From: Tessaracoccus flavus
GTDB lineage: Bacteria > Actinomycetota > Actinomycetes > Propionibacteriales > Propionibacteriaceae
Assembly: GCF_001997295.1 (NCBI RefSeq)
Contig: NZ_CP019605.1
Coordinates: 2,232,001 to 2,296,000 of the forward strand
Direction: 5' to 3'
DNA: 64,000 nucleotides
In this document: in pieces, positions 6,876 through 13,872 of the stretch
Numbering within the stretch: position 1 is the stretch's first letter
How the letters are laid out: each line of letters starts with the position of its first letter
Translations under genes and position numbers: made by a program
The notes under the pieces: generated by a model
What the model was told of the DNA's origin: nothing
The model's database searches: none
Seen by the model: only the letters and a program-made list of their open reading frames with translations

Positions 6876-6929
6876 CTACTTCTTTCCGCCCGAGGTTAAT
6901 CCGCTACGGATCTCCACCACGTCGCCGTC
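6876..6929 (-). repeat. R2: ychF-type tail, in frame with the HNH-like gene
   Basis: 54 bases encoding DGDVVEIRSGLTSGGKK and TAG, identical to R1 at 46 of 54 positions. The purine-rich GGCGGAAAGAAG end lies just before the ATG of the next gene. Confidence 0.8.
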
Positions 6930-7730
6930 GGATTTCGGCATCAAATATTCCGGGATCTTTTCGAACTGGAAACCTTCCTGTCGCGCAAGGGGCGCAGAAA
7001 CCTCGAGGATTCCGCTCCGGAGGATGCTCAACGCCTCGGAGAATCTCTCGAACTCTGGATATCCAGAAGTCACCGTAATTTCGCTCACGCGAATGTCACT
7101 GAGCGCGACCATGAATTGATAAACGGCATCATCAATGGCGGCAAGAACCGCACCGAACGGGGATCCGGAGTCAGTGACTCTGCCTCGGAGATTGGAAATC
7201 TTCCAGCGCAGATCCTGCACCGCATTCCAAACTTGATCCGGGAACTCTCTCTCGTCCTCGAAGTACATGAACCTGTGCCCATCGAGCCACTGGAGGAGGT
7301 CGCGCGCAAGATCATGGTGGAGGCGCACTCCTGCAAGACGCAGTAGGCTCTGCTCTAGATCCAGCCCGACCAGCTCAGAAACGCGCTTTTCATGGTCGAG
7401 CTTCCAAGCCACTAGTACCTCAGTGGGGAACGCTTCTTCGTCTGCGTCAATCCTGTAGTGACAAGGCATGCACAACCACACCGCGTTAGCCTCGTCGCCC
7501 CGAGAGGCCGTAGATCCGTCAGGCATACGAACCAAGTCCTTACCCCTCGGTCCGCTCTCCTTAGCGGCGGCGATATGCGCCGCTTGAGCGATAGCACGCG
7601 GCTTTGCCCTCGTCGTAAGGAACCCGGTCACCCGGAGACAGTCAGGGTTTGAGCAGATATACATCGCCTTGCGCGCCACGGTCTTGCGGACTGTGTCCGT
7701 GAAGTCTTCACGTTCCGATTCAACGGTCAC
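6876..7730 (-). CDS. HNH-type nuclease-like protein with ychF-type tail
   Basis: A 284-residue protein. The N-terminal half has the HNH/zinc pattern I-C-S-N-P-D-C (C26, C31), A-A-H-I (H52), N-A-V-W-L-C-M-P-C-H (N82, C87, C90, H91), as in HNH endonucleases of restriction and defence systems. The C-terminal half is helical and not recognised. The final 17 residues are the ychF-like tail of R2. Translation starts at a GTG overlapping the ychF TGA (GTGA), so the gene depends on ychF transcription and is the first cargo. Whether it cuts DNA is unknown; the motif residues needed are present. Confidence 0.7.
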   Translation of the reverse strand: MTVESEREDFTDTVRKTVARKAMYICSNPDCLRVTGFLTTRAKPRAIAQAAHIAAAKESGPRGKDLVRMPDGSTASRGDEANAVWLCMPCHYRIDADEEAFPTEVLVAWKLDHEKRVSELVGLDLEQSLLRLAGVRLHHDLARDLLQWLDGHRFMYFEDEREFPDQVWNAVQDLRWKISNLRGRVTDSGSPFGAVLAAIDDAVYQFMVALSDIRVSEITVTSGYPEFERFSEALSILRSGILEVSAPLARQEGFQFEKIPEYLMPKSDGDVVEIRSGLTSGGKK

Positions 7731-7780
7731 TTCTTGCCCCCAGAGGTTATTCCGCTACGGAACTCCACGACGTCGCCGTC
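7727..7780 (-). repeat. R1: 3' end of the living ychF gene
   Basis: The last 18 codons of ychF encode [17 protein letters not shown] and TGA. Canonical YchF proteins end GDVVEFRFNV, so the live gene has a replaced ending while canonical endings (R4-R6) lie kilobases downstream. This is the pattern expected when DNA has integrated at the 3' end of the gene. Confidence 0.8.
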
Positions 7781-8818
7781 CTGCATGACGTAGTCCTTGC
7801 CCTCGAGGCGCATCTTCCCGGCCGCCTTGGCGGCGTTCTCCGAGCCGGCGGCGATGAGGTCGTCGAAGCTCACCACCTGGGCCTTGATGAAGCCCTTCTG
7901 GAAATCCGTGTGGATGACCCCGGCGGCCTCGGGGGCCGTCGCACCCTTGGGGATCGTCCAGCCGCGCGACTCCTTGGGGCCGGCGGTCAGGTAGCTCTGG
8001 AGGCCCAGGGTGTCGTAGCCGACGCGGGCCAGGACGTCGAGCCCCGGTTCCTCAACACCCATCTCGGCGAGGAACTCGCGCCCCTCGTCCTCGTCCATCT
8101 CGACGAGCTCCGACTCGAACTTCGCGTCCAGGAAGATCGCCTCCGCCGGCGCGACCACCTCGCGCATGCGCGCCTTCAGATCCTCGTCGGCGAGCTCATC
8201 CTGGTCGCAGTTGAAGACATAGATGTAGGGCTTCGCAGTGAGGAGGAAGAGGTCGCGCAGCTCAGTGACGTCCAGCCCCGCCGCGCGGACGCCCTTGCCT
8301 GACTCAAGGGCATCCTTGGCCGCGCGGTACGCCTCGAGCTTCGGCTGCAGCTCCTTCTTGAGCCGAGCGTCCTTTTCCACGCGGGGAAGGGCCTTCTCCA
8401 CGGTGGCGAGGTCGGCCATGATCAGTTCAGTTGTGATCGTGTCGATGTCGCTGGCGGGGTCCACCTTGCCGTCCACGTGCGTGACGTCATCGTCGACGAA
8501 CACGCGAGTGACCTGGCAGATCGCGTCGGCCTCGCGAATGTTGGCGAGGAATGCGTTGCCCATCCCCTCTCCCTGTGAGGCGCCCTTCACGATGCCGGCG
8601 ATGTCGACGAAGCTCACCGTCGCGGGCACGATGCGCTCGGACCCGTAGATCTTCGCGAGCTGTGGGAGCCGGTCGTCGGGCACTCCCACGACCCCGACGT
8701 TGGGCTCGATCGTCGCGAACGGGTAGTTCGCCGCCAGCACGTTGTTGCGGGTGAGCGCGTTGAACAGGGTCGACTTGCCGGCGTTGGGGAGGCCGACGAT
8801 TCCAATGGTGAGTGCCAC
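7727..8818 (-). CDS. ychF: Redox-regulated ATPase/GTPase YchF (Obg-like, OLA1 family)
   Basis: A 363-residue cytosolic P-loop NTPase that binds ribosomes. Seen are G-L-P-N-A-G-K-S-T (G1, residues 8-16), the F-V-D-I-A-G switch II motif, the N-x-x-D-type guanine-site variant N-C-D-Q-D of the family, a coiled-coil insertion, and the C-terminal TGS domain. The GTG at 8818 is chosen because family members begin [16 protein letters not shown], although an upstream in-frame extension is open. The final residues [10 protein letters not shown] replace the normal R-F-N-V ending. The gene anchors the cassette array, and its stop overlaps the start of the first cargo gene. Confidence 0.95.
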   Translation of the reverse strand: MALTIGIVGLPNAGKSTLFNALTRNNVLAANYPFATIEPNVGVVGVPDDRLPQLAKIYGSERIVPATVSFVDIAGIVKGASQGEGMGNAFLANIREADAICQVTRVFVDDDVTHVDGKVDPASDIDTITTELIMADLATVEKALPRVEKDARLKKELQPKLEAYRAAKDALESGKGVRAAGLDVTELRDLFLLTAKPYIYVFNCDQDELADEDLKARMREVVAPAEAIFLDAKFESELVEMDEDEGREFLAEMGVEEPGLDVLARVGYDTLGLQSYLTAGPKESRGWTIPKGATAPEAAGVIHTDFQKGFIKAQVVSFDDLIAAGSENAAKAAGKMRLEGKDYVMQDGDVVEFRSGITSGGKK

Positions 8819-8926
8819 GAGAGGGCAGCTTACCTGCGCAGCCCCACGCGGCCGAACCAGGCGGCCGGCGGGCCTGCGCCGGGAAGGAGCGGGGGTCGGG
8901 GGCGGCGACAACCGTCACGGCCTTTA

Positions 8927-9006
8927 CCCTTCGACAAGCTCAGGGAACGGGCGGACAAGCTCAGGGAACAGGTCGCGGTTGTCACCTTTCGACGAGCTCA
9001 GGGAAC
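8927..9006. repeat. Three copies of a TCGACAAGCTCAGGGAAC repeat
   Basis: Copies at 8927-8948, 8952-8969 and 8985-9006 lie in the 283-bp gap between ychF and the siderophore operon. The same repeat recurs at 25595-25670. No coding frame is supported. The remainder of the gap holds the iron box and promoter. Confidence 0.75.
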
Positions 9007-9052
9007 GGGCTATCCGCATTTTGGTCAGAGTTGCCTAGCGTAATTGGTCAGG

Positions 9053-9066
9053 TTAGGGTTGCCTAA
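9053..9066. promoter_or_regulatory. DtxR/IdeR-type iron box
   Basis: TTAGGGTTGCCTAA matches 12 of 14 positions of the DtxR/IdeR core TTAGGTTAGCCTAA. A second weaker GTTGCCTAGCG lies about 23 bases upstream. The position, 36 bases before the substrate-binding-protein start, fits iron repression of the uptake operon. Confidence 0.65.
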
Positions 9067-9101
9067 GTCGCGACACCGACCCCTTCAACGGAAAGACACC
9101 G

Positions 9102-10049
9102 ATGAACATCTCCAAGCGCCTCATGGCCGCCGCAGCGGCCAGCCTGCTTGCGCTGACCGCCTGTGGGGCGGACAGCACCGATAACACCCCTGCCGATGCA
9201 CCCTCAGCGGAGTCGATCACCATCGAGCACACGCAGGGCACCACCACCCTCGATGGGCCCGCCCAGACCATCGTCGCGCTCGACCTCGGCGCGCTCGACA
9301 CCCTCAACGCCCTCGGCGTTGCTGACCGGGTCGTCGGCATCCCCGAGGTTGCCGCAATGCCGGAGGCGCTCGCGGACTTCAGCGACGTCGAGACCGTCGG
9401 GACGATGCAGGAGCCGAATCTGGAGAAGATCGCCGAGCTGAATCCCGACCTCGTCATCGCCGGGTTCCGTAGCGCCAAGCTGACCCCAGAACTCGCGAAG
9501 AACTTCAACGTCATCGACGTCACCTACGGCAGCGACGAGTCGTTCTACGACGGCGTCGCCTACGCCAGCACCCTCATCGGGCAGGCCGTCGGCCTGGAGG
9601 ACGAAACCGACGAGCAACTGGCTGAACTGCGCGAGACCATCGACGATGCCAAGGCTAAGGTCAACCCCGAGCACAAGGCACTGATCGTCATGACCACCGG
9701 CGGCAAGGCTGGGGCACATGGTGCCGAGTCGCGCTACGGCGTCGTGCACAAGGACCTCGGAATCAAGCCCGCTCTCGACAACATCAAGACCGAATCGCAC
9801 GGCGATCCGATCTCGTTCGAGGCCATCCAGCAGGCCAACCCCGACCTGCTGATCGTCGTCGACCGCGACGCCGCCGTCGGCCAGGAGGGTGCCGCCGCGG
9901 AGCAGGTCCTCGACAACGAACTGGTTGCCTCCACCAACGCCTGGAAGAACGACCAGGTGGTCTACCTCGACGGCGGGCGCTGGTACCTCATGATCCACGG
10001 CCTCGACAATTCGGTCGAGATGATCAACGAGATCGCAGAGGCCCTCTGA
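9102..10049 (+). CDS. Siderophore ABC transporter substrate-binding lipoprotein
   Basis: A 315-residue FecB/CeuE/YclQ-type periplasmic-binding lipoprotein. The signal peptide ends in the lipobox L-T-A-C with the lipid-bearing Cys at 21. The mature part has the class III binding-protein layout with one long linking helix, including I-V-A-L-D-L-G-A-L-D-T-L and the W-Y-L C-terminal region. It would capture ferric siderophore (or xenosiderophore) on the outer face of the membrane and pass it to the two permeases that follow. It is the first gene of a four-gene operon behind an iron box. Its ligand is not readable; similarity to catecholate/petrobactin-type binders is an impression. Confidence 0.9.
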   Translation: MNISKRLMAAAAASLLALTACGADSTDNTPADAPSAESITIEHTQGTTTLDGPAQTIVALDLGALDTLNALGVADRVVGIPEVAAMPEALADFSDVETVGTMQEPNLEKIAELNPDLVIAGFRSAKLTPELAKNFNVIDVTYGSDESFYDGVAYASTLIGQAVGLEDETDEQLAELRETIDDAKAKVNPEHKALIVMTTGGKAGAHGAESRYGVVHKDLGIKPALDNIKTESHGDPISFEAIQQANPDLLIVVDRDAAVGQEGAAAEQVLDNELVASTNAWKNDQVVYLDGGRWYLMIHGLDNSVEMINEIAEAL

Positions 10050-10053
10050 CGCC

Positions 10054-11076
10054 ATGAGCACGCTGACGCTCGACCGCCCCACCACCGGGGTCGCTCCGGA
10101 CCGCCCCTTCAACTGGGCCATCCTCAGCGCACTCCTCGGGGTGCTGGTGCTGTCGGGCGTCAGCGTGTTCACAGGGGTCGCTGACCTCTCCCCCATCGAC
10201 TTCCTCACCGGGACCGCCACCGACGAGCAGAAACTCAACCTCGTGGCCTCGCGCATCCCCCGCACCGCAGCGGTCCTGCTCGCCGGCGCCTCGCTGGCAC
10301 TGGCGGGCCTTCTCATGCAGATGCTCGTGCGCAACAGGTTTGTCGAACCCAGCACGGTCGGCACGAGCGAATCGGCCGCGGTGGGCCTCCTCATCGTCGC
10401 CATGCTGTTCCCCGCCGCGCCGTTGCCGCTCAAGATGCTCGTGGCGATCATCACGGCGCTGATCGGCACCGCCCTGTTCCTCCGCGTGATCCGTTCGCTG
10501 CCGCCGCACGCCCCGGTGGTGGCGATCCCGCTGGTGGGCATCATGCTCGCCGGGATCATCGCCGCGGGCACCACGTTCGTCGCCCAGCGCAACGACCTGC
10601 TCCAGTCGCTCGGGATCTGGATGGCCGGCGACTTCTCCGGGGTGCTCCGCGGACGCTACGAGGGTCTGTGGCTGCTCGCGGGAGTCGGGGTGCTGATGTG
10701 GCTCTTCGCCGACCGGTTCACCGTCGCCTCACTCGGCAAGGACACCGCCACCAGCCTCGGCCTCAGCTACCGGATGACGCTGAACCTCGGGCTGGGGCTG
10801 GTCGCGGTTGCGTCGGCCGTCACCCTGGTGATCGTCGGCTCCATCGCCTTCGTCGGCCTCATCGTGCCCAACCTGATCTCTATGTGGCGGGGCGACAACC
10901 TGCGTCGCAACATCGGGTGGGCCGCCTTGGCCGGGTCGGGCTTCGTCCTGGTGTGCGACCTCATCGCGCGCACGATCAACCACCCCTACGAGGTGCCTGT
11001 GGGGACGGTGTCGGGGATCATCGGCGGGGCCATCTTCCTCGGCCTCCTGCTCACCGGGAAACTGCGGGTGCGATGA
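10054..11076 (+). CDS. Siderophore ABC transporter permease (FecCD family), subunit 1
   Basis: A 340-residue inner-membrane protein with about nine to ten hydrophobic helices and the FecCD hallmarks: R-I-P-R-T-A-A-V-L-L-A-G-A-S-L-A-L-A-G near residue 70, and the cytoplasmic coupling region near S-L-G-L-S-Y-R. It starts 4 bases after the binding-protein stop. It pairs with the next permease to form the heterodimeric channel powered by the ATPase at 12035. Its stop overlaps the next ATG (ATGA), indicating translational coupling. Confidence 0.9.
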   Translation: MSTLTLDRPTTGVAPDRPFNWAILSALLGVLVLSGVSVFTGVADLSPIDFLTGTATDEQKLNLVASRIPRTAAVLLAGASLALAGLLMQMLVRNRFVEPSTVGTSESAAVGLLIVAMLFPAAPLPLKMLVAIITALIGTALFLRVIRSLPPHAPVVAIPLVGIMLAGIIAAGTTFVAQRNDLLQSLGIWMAGDFSGVLRGRYEGLWLLAGVGVLMWLFADRFTVASLGKDTATSLGLSYRMTLNLGLGLVAVASAVTLVIVGSIAFVGLIVPNLISMWRGDNLRRNIGWAALAGSGFVLVCDLIARTINHPYEVPVGTVSGIIGGAIFLGLLLTGKLRVR

Positions 11077-12038
11077 GCGTCACCACCATGCCCGCCCCCA
11101 ACCGGCTCGCCATCGTTGGTGCGCTCTGTCTCGCTGGCGCGCTCGGGTTTCTCCTCATCAACGCCGGCGGCAACCTCGGCTTCGTCATGGAACTGCGCTC
11201 CAAGAAGATGCTTGGGATGATCGTGGTCGGCTGGGCCACCGGCATCGCGACGGTGGCGTTCCAGACCGTCACCCACAACCGGCTGCTGACGCCGTCGATC
11301 ATGGGGCTGGACTCGATGTACGTCTTCATCCAGTCGCTGTTGGCCATCACGCTGGGCGTCACCTTCATCGGCCAGGTCGGCGTCTACCCCATGTTCGCCC
11401 TCAACATCGCGCTCATGATGCTGGCGATGATGGGCCTGATCGCCGTGCTGTTCCGCGGGAAGCGCCGCTCCGTCTACGTACTGGTGCTCACCGGCCTCGT
11501 GCTCGGCACAGTCCTGCGCTCAGCGTCGTCCCTCATCCAGCGCATGCTCGACCCCACGAGCTTCCTCGTGCTCCAGGGCAACCTGTTCGCCTCGTTCCAG
11601 ACGGTGAACCCTGAACTCCTCTGGGTGTCCGGCGCCATCGTCGCGGCCGGGAGCGTCTGGCTGTTTCGGCTCATCCCCGAGCTGGACGTCATCACGCTGG
11701 GCCGCGAGGCCGCCGTCTCCCTGGGCGTGCGCTATGACTCCGTCGTTCGGCAATCGCTCCTCATCGGGACCCTGCTCGTGTCCGTCTCGACGGCGTTGGT
11801 CGGGCCCATCACGTTCCTCGGACTCATCGTCGCCGCTCTGGCCCACCAGATCGGCGGATCGGGCAGGCACGCCGTCGTGCTGCCCATGGCGGGACTCCTC
11901 GGCGTCCTCCTGCTGGTCGGCGGCCAGGCCATCCTCGAGCAGGTGTTCGGGCTCGGCACCGTGCTGAGCGTCATCATCGAGTTCGTCGGGGGCATCGTGT
12001 TCATCTGGCTCGTCGTCAGGAAGGTTTCCCGCACATGA
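11073..12038 (+). CDS. Siderophore ABC transporter permease (FecCD family), subunit 2
   Basis: A 321-residue FecCD-type permease with many transmembrane helices. Features include L-T-P-S-I-M-G-L-D-S near residue 70 and the coupling segment G-R-E-A-A-V-S-L-G-V-R-Y. The ATG at 11073 overlaps the upstream stop and is preferred over a much longer upstream open frame, which is only the antisense-like shadow of subunit 1. It forms the translocation pathway with subunit 1, as in YclN/YclO or FatC/FatD pairs. The stop overlaps the ATPase start. Confidence 0.9.
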   Translation: MSVTTMPAPNRLAIVGALCLAGALGFLLINAGGNLGFVMELRSKKMLGMIVVGWATGIATVAFQTVTHNRLLTPSIMGLDSMYVFIQSLLAITLGVTFIGQVGVYPMFALNIALMMLAMMGLIAVLFRGKRRSVYVLVLTGLVLGTVLRSASSLIQRMLDPTSFLVLQGNLFASFQTVNPELLWVSGAIVAAGSVWLFRLIPELDVITLGREAAVSLGVRYDSVVRQSLLIGTLLVSVSTALVGPITFLGLIVAALAHQIGGSGRHAVVLPMAGLLGVLLLVGGQAILEQVFGLGTVLSVIIEFVGGIVFIWLVVRKVSRT

Positions 12039-12910
12039 TCGAAGTCAAAGAGGTCACCAAGGCCTACGGCAAGTCCGTCGTCGTCGACAACGTTTCGCTC
12101 AACCTCCGGTCCGGCGGGCTCACGGCCATCGTCGGTGCCAACGGGGCGGGCAAGTCGACGCTGCTGTCCATGATCGCGCGCCTGCTGCCGATCGACGCCG
12201 GCGCCATTCAGGTAGCCGACTACGACGTCACCACCGGCGATTCCCGCGAGCTGGCCAGGAAACTGGCCATCCTGCGCCAGACGAACGAGTTGCAGTCTCG
12301 GTTGACCGTGGCAGACCTCGTCGCCTTCGGTCGCTACCCCCACAGCGGCGGGAGGCTGACGGCCGAGGACCGCGAGAAGGTCGACGAGGCGATCGGCTGG
12401 ATGGATCTGACCGCGCTCAGGGACCGGTTCCTCGATGAGATGAGCGGCGGCCAGCGGCAGCGGGCCTTCGTCGCGATGGTGCTGGCTCAGGACACCGAGT
12501 ACATGCTGCTGGACGAGCCGCTCAACAACCTCGACGTCTCCCACGCGCACGCGATGCTCCGCACACTGCGCCGCGCCGCCGACGAGCTCGGCAAGACGGT
12601 GGTGATCGTCGTCCACGACATCAACTACGCGTCGTGCTGGGCCGACCAGATCGTGGCGATGAAGGACGGCCGCATCCGAAAGGTCGGGAGCCCGCGCGAG
12701 ATCGTGCAGCGGGAACTCCTGCGTGAGGTCTTCGACCTCGACATCGAGGTTGCGGAGTTCGCCGGCCACCCGATCGCGCACTTCTACCTGCCGGTGCCGG
12801 TGTGTAGCAACTGCAACGGGGCCTCCTGCGGTACGTGCTGTCTCGACGGCGCCCGCGAGTCGTCCGGCCCCATACCCGTCAGCCTCAGCGCGGGAGCCCA
12901 GCGGAGGTAA
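12035..12910 (+). CDS. Siderophore ABC transporter ATPase with a cysteine-rich tail
   Basis: A 291-residue ABC ATPase. Walker A G-A-N-G-A-G-K-S-T is at residues 34-42, the signature M-S-G-G-Q-R-Q-R in the middle, Walker B Y-M-L-L-D-E-P, and the switch His in V-V-H-D-I-N. It energises import by the two FecCD permeases. An unusual feature is the C-terminal extension with five cysteines, C257-x2-C260-x4-C265-x2-C268-C269, in V-C-S-N-C-N-G-A-S-C-G-T-C-C. Homologous iron-uptake ATPases normally lack this. It could bind metal or an Fe-S cluster and sense iron or redox state, but that is inference. Confidence 0.9.
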   Translation: MIEVKEVTKAYGKSVVVDNVSLNLRSGGLTAIVGANGAGKSTLLSMIARLLPIDAGAIQVADYDVTTGDSRELARKLAILRQTNELQSRLTVADLVAFGRYPHSGGRLTAEDREKVDEAIGWMDLTALRDRFLDEMSGGQRQRAFVAMVLAQDTEYMLLDEPLNNLDVSHAHAMLRTLRRAADELGKTVVIVVHDINYASCWADQIVAMKDGRIRKVGSPREIVQRELLREVFDLDIEVAEFAGHPIAHFYLPVPVCSNCNGASCGTCCLDGARESSGPIPVSLSAGAQRR

Positions 12911-12981
12911 AGCGCTCGGCCCCTATCAATTGACGCCCCCTTCGTTTAGTGTCGAGGCACGACAACGACTCGAGGCACCCA

Positions 12982-13854
12982 ATGAAGCTCCGCTCCCTCA
13001 TCGTCTCTCTTGCCTCCGGCGCGCTCATTGCCACGGGCCTCATAGTTCCTCCCGCGCACGCGGTTGACCCGGTGGTGCGCGTATCGTGTCCCGCCGTCGC
13101 GGCCGTCAACAAGGCCCTCGGCACGACCACGCTTACTCATCTGACGTCGAGGCTGGACGCATGCTCCTACGCCTCCCAGCCGATCGCGCACTCCACGGAT
13201 GCCCAGCTCATCATGGTGCTCGACAGGGGCACCCCAGCGGACACCCAACGGGCCATCGAGGACGGCTGGCCCAATGACTACCCCTACTCCTTCAGCCCCG
13301 TCCCGGTGCCGGAACTCGGCGCGGGCGCCTTCTGGTGGGCCGACGCCAGCCCGATGATGGCGCACTGGCAGGTGTCGCCCGGTCTGGTCGGTTTACTCAC
13401 CGGCGGGCTCCTCACCCCCCAGAACCTCGCGGCCACCGCCAGACTTTTCAGGCCCATGATGGAGGTCTACACCGTCCCCGGTGAGCACACCGTCAACGGT
13501 CGCAGGTGGCGCACCACCTGCGAGGACTACTCGCAGACCGAGCGTTGCCGAACGGAGATCTGGGCCACCGTCATCACGGTAGTGGGCGGACGATACCTGC
13601 GCACTGACGGATGGGCGTTCAACTCGCTCACCTACCGCTGGTCGGACCGCACTCTCTGGAAGACCAATCCCCTCGGCGACACCGGCTCGTGGACGTCCAC
13701 AGACGGGCGCCAGTGGAAGACCGAGTGCGACAACGCCGCCAGCGGGCGTGGAGCCTGCCGCTCCTACCGGATGACCACCGTCGTCGGCTGGACCGGATCT
13801 GCCTACAAGCAGGAGAACAAGTGGGTGCTCAACAATCAGGTGCTCTTCACCTGA
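12982..13854 (+). CDS. Secreted protein with two tandem Trp/Cys-containing modules
   Basis: A 290-residue exported protein of unknown function. The ATG at 12982 opens a clean signal peptide (K-L-R then a hydrophobic stretch, cleavage after A-H-A at residue 27); an upstream in-frame ATG would bury it. The C-terminal half contains two related modules of about 50 residues, each of the form G-R-x-W-K/R-T-x-C-(about 11)-C-R-(about 20)-W-x-x-N. Paired cysteines suggest disulfides. It lies 72 bases after the siderophore operon in the same direction and could be iron-regulated, though it may have its own promoter. Confidence 0.65.
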   Translation: MKLRSLIVSLASGALIATGLIVPPAHAVDPVVRVSCPAVAAVNKALGTTTLTHLTSRLDACSYASQPIAHSTDAQLIMVLDRGTPADTQRAIEDGWPNDYPYSFSPVPVPELGAGAFWWADASPMMAHWQVSPGLVGLLTGGLLTPQNLAATARLFRPMMEVYTVPGEHTVNGRRWRTTCEDYSQTERCRTEIWATVITVVGGRYLRTDGWAFNSLTYRWSDRTLWKTNPLGDTGSWTSTDGRQWKTECDNAASGRGACRSYRMTTVVGWTGSAYKQENKWVLNNQVLFT

Positions 13855-13872
13855 GATAGCCCTGCGTCGTTG

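Larger units (their letters stand above)
230..7780 (-). mobile_element. Gene-cassette array at the 3' end of ychF
   Basis: Seven copies of the ychF 3' end (R1-R7) punctuate this stretch. All are on the minus strand in the same orientation as ychF, and each interval holds one or three short accessory genes. In order away from ychF the contents are: HNH-like protein; PD-(D/E)XK-like protein; membrane receiver protein; higB-higA-nucleotidyltransferase; higB-higA-kinase (with an IS inserted upstream); alpha/beta hydrolase; then possibly the AsnC-type regulator. The repeat core is VEFR followed by a GGTTTAAC-like octamer. Direct repeats of the 3' end of a conserved gene are the classic footprint of site-specific integration. 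What is seen is the repeats; the cassette interpretation is inference. No integrase or resolvase gene lies in the window. Confidence 0.6.

Noticed and set aside
230..7780. A classical integron
   Set aside because: Some repeats contain GTTAAAC, which fits the GTTRRRY core, and R5 forms a hairpin. But R1, R2, R6 and R7 do not match the core, the paired attC boxes are missing, the repeats are coding copies of ychF, and no IntI-type integrase is seen.
10668..11072. A much earlier start for the second siderophore permease
   Set aside because: The upstream extension lies wholly within permease 1 in another frame and is Arg/His-rich; the ATG overlapping the permease 1 stop gives the family length.
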